A DNA stretch of 7,000 bases, from assembly GCA_945861315.1 (NCBI GenBank), contig CAMAUB010000069.1, forward strand, positions 1 to 7,000. Direction: 5' to 3'. Position 1 is the stretch's first letter. Every line of letters begins with the position of its first letter. A program made the translations under genes and the position numbers. The stretch is from Chlamydia trachomatis. Lineage in GTDB: Bacteria > Chlamydiota > Chlamydiia > Chlamydiales > JAAKFR01. Shown piece after piece: positions 1 through 5,469 of this stretch. Below the pieces are notes generated by a model. It worked only from the letters and a program-made list of their open reading frames with translations, did not search any database and was not told the DNA's origin.

Positions 1-1
1 G

Positions 2-1525
2 TTCGTTAAGGGAGATGTTATTGCCAGTATTGTCATCGCCTTTGTCAACATCGTTGGAGGCTTGATCATAGGGGTTGCCATTCATAAAATGACGCTCTCT
101 CAATCGGCACATGTCTACACTTTGCTTTCTATCGGTGACGGCCTTGTCAACCAGATCCCCTCTCTTTTGATTGCATTGACAGCAGGCCTTGTTACTACAC
201 GTGTTTCAAGTGATAAAAAAGATGCAAACCTTGGCCGTGAAATCACCGCTCAAATTTTAAGAGAGCCTCGCGCCGTCTATCTAGCAGCTGTAGCAACCTT
301 TGGTCTTGGTCTCTTTAAGGGATTTCCCCTTTGGACTTTTACTCTTTTAGCCCTTATGCTGGCAGGTGGTGCAACAGCGTTGCTCTTTAAGCAAAAAAGA
401 GAGAAGGCGGTGGCAGCTGCCGGAGGTATGGGCACCTTTGAAACGGATGTTGAAGGGCATACAGTTATCCCTGGTGGGAGTGATGAGTTTGCTCTTACCC
501 TACCTGTTATTTTGGAGCTTGGGTCTACCCTTTCACTACAGATTACCAAATTCGTCAAAGGAGAGCCTCGCTTAGTTGAAGAACTTATCCCAAAAATGCG
601 CCAAGCACTCTATCAAGATTTAGGAGTTCGCTACCCAGGCGTACATGTAAGAACAGACTCTCTTTCTTTGGCTAATGATGAATACGCTATTTTCCTAAAT
701 GAAGTTCCTGTTGTGCGCGGAAAAATTCCTCTTGGCAACCTTTTGACCAACGAGCTTGAGGAAAATCTACGTCGCTATAACCTCCCCTTCATCAGCTACA
801 AGAATGCTACAGGCCTTCCTGCCCTTTGGGTTAATGAAAAATATGAAAAAATCATGTCCAAGGCTGGAATTAAATTTTGGAAGGCGCTAGAAGTTGTGAT
901 CTTACACCTCTCTTATTTCTTTCGTCAAAATGGTCAAGAGTTTGTTGGTATCCAAGAAGTGCGCTCGATGATGGAGTTCATGGAAGGATCCTACCCTGAT
1001 CTTGTCAAAGAGGTTACCCGTTTAATCCCGCTTCAAAGATTAACTGAAATTTTTAGACGTCTGATTCAAGAACAAGTCTCTATCAAAGATCTACGCACAA
1101 TTATGGAAGCTTTAAGTGAGTGGGCTCAAACTGAAAAAGACACCGTCTTACTAACAGAGTATGTCCGAGCATCACTCAAGCGCTATATCACAAACAAATA
1201 CGCTCAAGGACAGTCATCTTTAGCAGTTTATCTACTTGATCCAGAGATCGAGGAGTTGATCCGCGGAGCTATTAAGCAAACATCTGCGGGTTCCTACCTC
1301 GCTCTTGATCCAGATTCGGTCAATATGATTTTAAAGTCGATGCGAAGTGTTATTACACCAACTCCACCAGGAGGGCAGCCACCTGTAATGTTGACTGCAA
1401 TTGATGTGCGTCGTTTTACAAGAAAGTTAATCGAAACGGAATTTCCTGATATCGCGGTTGTCTCTTATCAGGAAATTTTACCTGAAGTTCGAATCCAACC
1501 ATTAGGAAGAATTCAGATAATTTAA
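2..1525 (+). CDS. sctV: Type III secretion export-gate protein SctV (CdsV/LcrD/FlhA family), 5'-truncated by window
   Basis: SctV is the large inner-membrane export-gate component of the T3S apparatus. Its cytoplasmic domain forms a nonameric ring that receives chaperone-substrate complexes. The reading frame is open from base 2, so the TTG at 62 is internal and the true start lies upstream; 507 C-terminal residues are visible of a protein usually near 700. The first residues (FVKGDVIASIVIAFVN) match the conserved FVKGDAIAG-like block of LcrD/FlhA proteins. A membrane helix follows (visible residues about 5-27), then the conserved YTLLSIGDGLVNQIPSLLI segment (39-57) and two further helices (about 91-105 and 110-129). 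After a basic KQKREK stretch comes the soluble domain (about 135-507), containing VRYPGVHVRTDSL and LPEVRIQPLG-like family positions. The stop lies 21 bp before copN. Family assignment is strong; the chlamydial assignment rests on the downstream gene order. Confidence 0.96.
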   Translation, partial: FVKGDVIASIVIAFVNIVGGLIIGVAIHKMTLSQSAHVYTLLSIGDGLVNQIPSLLIALTAGLVTTRVSSDKKDANLGREITAQILREPRAVYLAAVATFGLGLFKGFPLWTFTLLALMLAGGATALLFKQKREKAVAAAGGMGTFETDVEGHTVIPGGSDEFALTLPVILELGSTLSLQITKFVKGEPRLVEELIPKMRQALYQDLGVRYPGVHVRTDSLSLANDEYAIFLNEVPVVRGKIPLGNLLTNELEENLRRYNLPFISYKNATGLPALWVNEKYEKIMSKAGIKFWKALEVVILHLSYFFRQNGQEFVGIQEVRSMMEFMEGSYPDLVKEVTRLIPLQRLTEIFRRLIQEQVSIKDLRTIMEALSEWAQTEKDTVLLTEYVRASLKRYITNKYAQGQSSLAVYLLDPEIEELIRGAIKQTSAGSYLALDPDSVNMILKSMRSVITPTPPGGQPPVMLTAIDVRRFTRKLIETEFPDIAVVSYQEILPEVRIQPLGRIQII

Positions 1526-1535
1526 AGAATACGCT

Positions 1536-1544
1536 AGGGGGGAG
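1536..1544 (+). promoter_or_regulatory. Purine-rich ribosome binding site of copN
   Basis: AGGGGGGAG lies 2 nt before the ATG at 1547. The G run allows several pairing registers with the 16S 3' end, which compensates for the short spacing of the last GGAG. It supports 1547 as the copN start. Confidence 0.6.
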
Positions 1545-1546
1545 TC

Positions 1547-2701
1547 ATGTCTAGCGGACAAATACCGGTGAGTTTCACAGCTCTAGCTGCAAAGCAAGGG
1601 CAGGCCGACGCCAATAAAGCAATAGCTAGGCAGATCACTGCTGAAGATCGTTTCCAAGCTAATGCTGAAAGCTCCTATAATTCGATGGCAGGAGCTAAAG
1701 CACAAGCTCTTAACGATCGTTTCAAAAAACTCGAAGATAGACATGTCAGTGCTACCGGCAAAGATACAGATGAGGACGATCTTGAGGTTGAAGCAGTAGC
1801 AGCTACAGAGCAAAAAGCGGAGGAAGATCTTGCTCAAAGTTTTTTCAAACGCAATTCTGAACTCCCTCCAAGCAAACTCCAGGATCTAAAAGCTAGCCTC
1901 AAAGAGAGCTCATCTGAGCAAGAAATTTTCGAAAAAGTCTCTAAGGCATTTGAAGATCCAACTCTTATGGATGAAGCTTTGGACTACCTTGAGCAAGCAA
2001 CTACAGGTCCCCTTAGAGGAAAAATTTCCCATGTTAGACAGTTGCTCAACCAGGAGAACGAGCGGGAAATCATTGCTGGGAAAAATATCGATGCAGCAGC
2101 TAAGGATTACGCGGCTCGTGGTTTAGCTCCTACTGCAACAGATCTTAGAAACCTCTATAGGGATATTACTGGAAACCCACGAGATCATGAAACTCTTTTT
2201 GATGAGCTTTCCACAAAATACACCTTTGATAATCTGAAGGAAATTGTGAAATTCCTTCTTCAAGGAATGGCCTTTGATATGAAATCAAAAGGCCCATCAA
2301 TTCCCGGTGCAGAGCTAATAAAATTGATGAGTGAGACCAGGGATTTGCAATCAATTCTTTGGGTCTATCTTTTTTTCAAAGAGCGGATGAAAATGATCCG
2401 TAACCAATATAAGCGACATGAAATGCAGTGTCCAGAAAACCTCTCCTTTGAAAAGCTTGCCAAAGGATTTATGAAACTAGTAAAAGAGCGCTATCCATCT
2501 GTCATGAAAATTTTAAAAGAAGCTGATGATCTCGCCCTTTTTGATGATGACGAGAAAGTGATTGTGCTCTCTCAGTTTAGAGATGCCATTCGAGGTCTAT
2601 CTCCCCGTGTCTATAAATCAATAAAACATAGGCAAGAACTTTTACTTGCGCTTTTAGAAACTTTGGACCAACTTGAGTGGGAAGAGGAGCTGGAAGAATA
2701 A
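1547..2701 (+). CDS. copN: T3S gatekeeper/effector CopN (SctW; YopN-TyeA fusion type)
   Basis: CopN plugs the T3S apparatus until host contact and is then secreted. In Chlamydia it also acts on host microtubules, a role not inferable here. The protein has 384 residues, near the roughly 400 usual for chlamydial CopN. Residues 1-30 are Ser/Ala/Gln-rich, typical of a T3S signal plus chaperone-binding region. Residues 55-125 are charged and helical. The HrpJ/YopN-like core spans about 95-290 and contains stretches close to C. trachomatis CopN, for example EDPTLMDEALDYLEQ (136-150), a REIIAGKN block (173-180) and FLLQGMAFDMKSKGPSIP (236-253). The C-terminal part (about 300-384), with YPSVMKILKEADDLALFDDD and RGLSPRVY, resembles a TyeA domain, so YopN and TyeA functions are fused as in other chlamydiae. 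The stop codon overlaps the scc1 start by 1 nt. The start is set by the strong RBS at 1536-1544. Confidence 0.93.
   Translation: MSSGQIPVSFTALAAKQGQADANKAIARQITAEDRFQANAESSYNSMAGAKAQALNDRFKKLEDRHVSATGKDTDEDDLEVEAVAATEQKAEEDLAQSFFKRNSELPPSKLQDLKASLKESSSEQEIFEKVSKAFEDPTLMDEALDYLEQATTGPLRGKISHVRQLLNQENEREIIAGKNIDAAAKDYAARGLAPTATDLRNLYRDITGNPRDHETLFDELSTKYTFDNLKEIVKFLLQGMAFDMKSKGPSIPGAELIKLMSETRDLQSILWVYLFFKERMKMIRNQYKRHEMQCPENLSFEKLAKGFMKLVKERYPSVMKILKEADDLALFDDDEKVIVLSQFRDAIRGLSPRVYKSIKHRQELLLALLETLDQLEWEEELEE
2684..2697 (+). promoter_or_regulatory. Shine-Dalgarno region deciding the scc1 start
   Basis: GAGGAG (2684-2689) and GGAAGA (2692-2697), inside the end of copN, precede the ATG at 2701. 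The in-frame ATG at 2677 has no comparable purine tract at the right distance and would add eight residues (MGRGAGRI) unlike this chaperone family. The ATG at 2701 forms a TAATG junction with the copN stop, typical of translational coupling. Confidence 0.55.
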
Positions 2702-3156
2702 TGTCGCTTTATGAAGAACGAATCAAAGATCTTGGTAAGTTGATGGGCATTCCTCTGATTTCTGAATCAAAAGAGACATGTTGCATCCAATTCGACGAGG
2801 ATAAAGTAACTGTTCAAGTTGATCTTGATGATAGTGGTGAGCGCTTACTTATTGGATCGGTCCTAGGTGAAATCTCCTCCGGTTCATACCGCAATGAAAT
2901 CTTTAAACAAGCGCTGCGTGTTAATGGTCTTTCAAAGGCACCAAGGGGTATTCTTGCATACAGTGATCGACTCTCTTCTCTCATCTTATTTGACTATCTC
3001 CCATTTCACTCAACTGATGCGCAAAAGCTCTTTAATTTTATACAACTTTTTCACAAGCACGCCGAGGTTTGGATCGACTCTCTTAAATCTCAAACTATTC
3101 CACAGATTGAAAGAGAAGAGCAAAAAGGAAGTGGAATGTTTGGGATGATAGCATGA
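2701..3156 (+). CDS. scc1: T3S chaperone Scc1 (CesT/SycE family), partner of CopN
   Basis: This is a small cytoplasmic class I T3S chaperone expected to bind the N-terminal region of CopN and guide it to the export gate. In C. trachomatis the copN-adjacent gene CT088 encodes this chaperone. From the ATG at 2701 it has 151 residues, the usual size. Family features are a first helix with EERIKDLGKLMGIPL (5-19), central beta strands (CCIQFDEDKVTVQVDL, 27-42) and the conserved block LGEISSGSYRNEIFKQALRVNG (55-76, helix 2 of the CesT fold). Then come GILAYSDRLSSLILFDYL (83-100) and a C-terminal helix with HKHAEVWIDSL (118-128). The order and spacing of these blocks follow C. trachomatis Scc1. It overlaps copN by 1 nt and malQ by 4 nt. 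Confidence 0.9.
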   Translation: MSLYEERIKDLGKLMGIPLISESKETCCIQFDEDKVTVQVDLDDSGERLLIGSVLGEISSGSYRNEIFKQALRVNGLSKAPRGILAYSDRLSSLILFDYLPFHSTDAQKLFNFIQLFHKHAEVWIDSLKSQTIPQIEREEQKGSGMFGMIA

Positions 3157-4739
3157 GTTTAGAGCAAAAATTACTCAGTAGCGCAGCCAAACGGCAGTGG
3201 GAGAGAGTAGGTGTTAAACAGCATCATGGTATCTGCTTTCCTCTTTTTTCCATTCATTCACAAAAAAGCTGTGGGATTGGTGAATACCTCGACCTTATCC
3301 CCATGATCGAATGGTGCCATCAAGTTGGCCTTGATGTTATTCAACTTCTACCTCTAAATGACTCAGGACTTGGAACCAGCCCCTATGATGCAATCTCTGC
3401 TATTGCTCTTAACCCCATCCATCTCTCTATGTCATCTCTTCCAGAGCTCAATCGCATTGTTAACTACCAAGACAAACTCAAGAAAATTGCTTATTGGACA
3501 CGAACTGCGCGCATCAAACACCACATTGTACGTGAGCTTAAAAATGTCTTTTTCAAAGAGTATGTTCCAAATGTTTTACCCTATATCTCTCAAACAGATG
3601 AGTACAAAAAATTTATCAAAGAAAATCAAGATTGGCTTGAACCCTACGCTCTTTTCAAAGCTCTTAAAGAGAAACAATATTGGAAGCATTGGGAGGAGTG
3701 GCCCGCAAACCTTAAAAGTCCCAATAAAGAGGGCTACATCGAATTGCTTGAAACGCATCGCATTGCGGTAGATTATCACACCTTTTTGCAATATTTATGC
3801 TACAAACAACTTGAACAAGTTAAAAAGAGCGCAACAGCGCTTCGCATCTTGATTAAAGGTGATATACCCATCTTGATTAGCCGAGATAGCGCAGATGTTT
3901 GGTACCACCGCAATCTTTTCTTCCTCAATCTCTCTGTTGGAGCTCCTCCTGATATGTATTCCCGTGATGGGCAACACTGGGGTTTTCCTCTCTATGATTG
4001 GGAAGCGCTTGAGGAAAGTAACTACAAGTGGTGGAAGCGTCGACTAGAGCTTGCAACACACCTCTACCACCTCTACCGTATTGATCACGTTGTTGGTTTT
4101 TTTCGCATGTGGTCAATAGCTCAAGGCTCTAGCGCCAAGGATGGGTCTTTTGTCCCCCCTGATGAAAAGGAGTGGATCCCACACGGAAAAAAACTTATGA
4201 AAATGATGCTTGACGCATCACCTATACTCCCTATTGGAGAAGATTTAGGTCTTGTACCTAAAGAGGTTAAGAATTGCCTCTACGATCTTGGCATTTGCGG
4301 AACAAAAATGATGAGATGGGAGAGGCGCTATGAAGGAGATGGAGGCTTCATTCCTCCAGATACCTATGAACCCATGACTATGACAACGATCTCTACACAT
4401 GATAGCGACACTCTTCAACTTTGGTGGAAACATTTCCCCAAAGAAGCAAAACTCTTCTCAGAATTTAAAGGATGGTCCTATCAACCGTTCCTCTCTTTAG
4501 AGAAGCACAAAGAAATCTTATACGACAGCCACCACTCTGCAAGCCTCTTTCACATCAACCTCTTGCAAGAGTACCTTGCACTATTTCCAGAACTTGTTTC
4601 AAAAAATCCAACAGAAGAGCGCATTAATATACCGGGGAAAGTTCTTGATACGAATTGGACCTATCGTTTTACTCCAAGCGTTGAAGAGCTCACTACTAAT
4701 ATTGCACTTATCCAAATGTTTAAGGAGATTATATGTTGA
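3153..4739 (+). CDS. malQ: 4-alpha-glucanotransferase (amylomaltase, GH77)
   Basis: MalQ transfers alpha-1,4-glucan segments between maltodextrins, releasing glucose, in cytoplasmic glycogen/maltodextrin turnover. Its 528 residues are the typical bacterial length and almost exactly that of chlamydial MalQ. The GH77 signposts occur in order: SPYDAISAIALNP substrate-loop region (76-88), GDIPILISRDSADVW (236-250), YRIDHVVGFFRMW carrying the nucleophile D311, PIGEDLGLVP with acid/base E363, and STHDSDTL with third carboxylate D417. Their spacing is close to that of Thermus amylomaltase. All three catalytic residues are present, so the enzyme should be active. The start ATG overlaps the scc1 stop (ATGA, 4 nt) and no strong Shine-Dalgarno is seen nearby, suggesting coupling. 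The association of malQ with copN and scc1 is a chlamydial trait. Confidence 0.96.
   Translation: MSLEQKLLSSAAKRQWERVGVKQHHGICFPLFSIHSQKSCGIGEYLDLIPMIEWCHQVGLDVIQLLPLNDSGLGTSPYDAISAIALNPIHLSMSSLPELNRIVNYQDKLKKIAYWTRTARIKHHIVRELKNVFFKEYVPNVLPYISQTDEYKKFIKENQDWLEPYALFKALKEKQYWKHWEEWPANLKSPNKEGYIELLETHRIAVDYHTFLQYLCYKQLEQVKKSATALRILIKGDIPILISRDSADVWYHRNLFFLNLSVGAPPDMYSRDGQHWGFPLYDWEALEESNYKWWKRRLELATHLYHLYRIDHVVGFFRMWSIAQGSSAKDGSFVPPDEKEWIPHGKKLMKMMLDASPILPIGEDLGLVPKEVKNCLYDLGICGTKMMRWERRYEGDGGFIPPDTYEPMTMTTISTHDSDTLQLWWKHFPKEAKLFSEFKGWSYQPFLSLEKHKEILYDSHHSASLFHINLLQEYLALFPELVSKNPTEERINIPGKVLDTNWTYRFTPSVEELTTNIALIQMFKEIIC
4722..4727 (+). promoter_or_regulatory. Ribosome binding site of the 169-residue orphan gene
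   Basis: AAGGAG sits 5 nt before the ATG at 4733, inside the end of malQ. This near-ideal site strongly supports the 4733 start, and hence that the downstream frame is a real, translationally coupled gene. Confidence 0.7.
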
Positions 4740-5242
4740 GCGAAAAACAAAAACAGGATCAGCTCCAAGCTGAAATTGGACTGCATCTTATTCGAACTCT
4801 ATTACCTATCGATGAACAGGAAAAAACAGCATTGCAACCTTGCTACCAAGCTCTAAAAGAGCTGCATGAGCAAAAAATGGAATCAGCGCAAAAAGCTGAT
4901 GCCCTAAACTCCCTTCTTGCTCCCCTAAAACTCCACTTCTCTTTCATCACTGATAAAAATGCAAAAGAGTACATCAAAAACAATCCCAATGTATTCCAAG
5001 TCACCTGGATTGGAGCTCAAGTTGTCTGCTACCCTTGGCCTGGAGTAAACCCTGAACTAACTCAGCTCAAAGTGCTTGTCGACTCTATATTCGAAGAGGT
5101 CAATAAAAAAATGACCTCAGAACATGATGGACTGATGGTTATTCAACGATCTTTAGGCGCCGGACTTCTCCTTCTTAAGTTTAAGCGAGGGGGCTCTACT
5201 GAAGATGCTAAAACCATGAAAAACGCAAAATTAAAAACTTGA
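4733..5242 (+). CDS. Hypothetical protein, 169 aa, coupled to malQ
   Basis: I do not recognise the family. The gene starts with a good RBS and overlaps malQ by 7 nt, so it is almost certainly translated. Residues 1-66 are predicted helical and rich in Gln, Glu and Lys. A possible mixed alpha/beta region follows: KLHFSFITDKNAKEYIKNN (66-84), a hydrophobic, aromatic and Pro-rich centre VFQVTWIGAQVVCYPWPG (87-104), the amphipathic helix LTQLKVLVDSIFEEVNKK (109-126) and a hydrophobic strand AGLLLLKFKR (143-152). The tail (153-169) is polar and basic. There is no signal peptide or clear membrane helix, so it is probably cytoplasmic. Its size and position next to T3S genes would allow a T3S accessory or chaperone role, but no chaperone motif is visible. 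In C. trachomatis the position after malQ is, as I recall, held by ribosomal protein L28; this is not L28. The 3' end borders a possible gene remnant, so the last residues could be altered. Confidence 0.8.
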   Translation: MLSEKQKQDQLQAEIGLHLIRTLLPIDEQEKTALQPCYQALKELHEQKMESAQKADALNSLLAPLKLHFSFITDKNAKEYIKNNPNVFQVTWIGAQVVCYPWPGVNPELTQLKVLVDSIFEEVNKKMTSEHDGLMVIQRSLGAGLLLLKFKRGGSTEDAKTMKNAKLKT

Positions 5243-5373
5243 GCTTCTGGTTTATAACTCGAACCTTGCTACAGGTTACTAGCGAAAAGTATTTAACTCG
5301 TACTACGGAGATTCAAGAAGCACGTAAGCTAGCATGGAAAGTAGCAGCAACTCGATGGGCTGAAGCCAACTAA
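5212..5373 (+). pseudogene. Possible 3' remnant of an unidentified coding sequence
   Basis: After an in-frame stop at 5209-5211 this frame stays open for 53 codons to a TAA at 5371. It has no ATG and no ribosome binding site. The translation has protein-like composition, for example FITRTLLQVTSEKYLTRTTE and EARKLAWKVAATRWAEAN, with an amphipathic Arg/Lys/Ala/Trp-rich end. It overlaps the end of the preceding gene in another frame. It may be the tail of a decayed gene or mobile element, or a frameshifted older C-terminus of the 4733 gene. I recognise no family, and chance cannot be excluded for 53 codons. Confidence 0.3.
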
Positions 5374-5397
5374 CTTAGTGGCAGTCTAATAATTATA

Positions 5398-5426
5398 TTG
5401 AAAGAAATGTATTAAATATATAGTAT
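5398..5426 (+). promoter_or_regulatory. Candidate sigma-70-type (chlamydial sigma66) promoter for the LRR-NEL gene
   Basis: TTGAAA (5398-5403, 5 of 6 matches to the -35 consensus) lies 17 nt before TAGTAT (5421-5426, 4 of 6 matches to -10). An alternative -10, TATAGT (5419-5424), has a 15-nt spacer. The region lies 44-72 bp before the start of the next gene, after the operon ends. Because it is AT-rich, chance matches are likely. The -35 element coincides with the left arm of the inverted repeat. Confidence 0.35.
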
Positions 5427-5441
5427 TAATGCTTCTTTCAA
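5398..5441. repeat. AT-rich imperfect inverted repeat in the spacer
   Basis: TTGAAAGAA (5398-5406) is exactly complementary to TTCTTTCAA (5433-5441). Inside lies a second pair, ATTAA (5411-5415) with TTAAT (5426-5430). The two stems are separated by a small asymmetric internal loop. No U tract follows on the + strand (the next bases are ATAATAAAAAATTAA), so this is a poor intrinsic terminator in that direction. It could be an operator, a degenerate element end or a weak mRNA structure. Confidence 0.45.
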
Positions 5442-5469
5442 ATAATAAAAAATTAACTATAGCTCAAAA

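Noticed and set aside
62..1525. sctV starting at TTG 62
   Set aside because: The frame is open to base 2 and the upstream residues FVKGDVIASIVIAFVN are conserved in the family, so the TTG is internal.
2677..2700. Alternative upstream ATG start for scc1
   Set aside because: It has a weaker RBS, a longer overlap with copN and an N-terminal extension unlike the family; the ATG at 2701 fits better.
3358..3771. 137-codon + strand frame inside malQ
   Set aside because: It is an out-of-frame shadow of malQ, whose own frame carries all GH77 motifs.
5262..5277. Short hairpin AACCT/AGGTT after the operon as an intrinsic terminator
   Set aside because: The stem is only 5 bp and no T run follows; it is not convincing as a terminator.
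5250..5290. tRNA T-arm-like string (GGTTCGAGT) on the minus strand
   Set aside because: The flanking bases CAAGG and TATAA do not pair to form the stem and no cloverleaf can be drawn around it.
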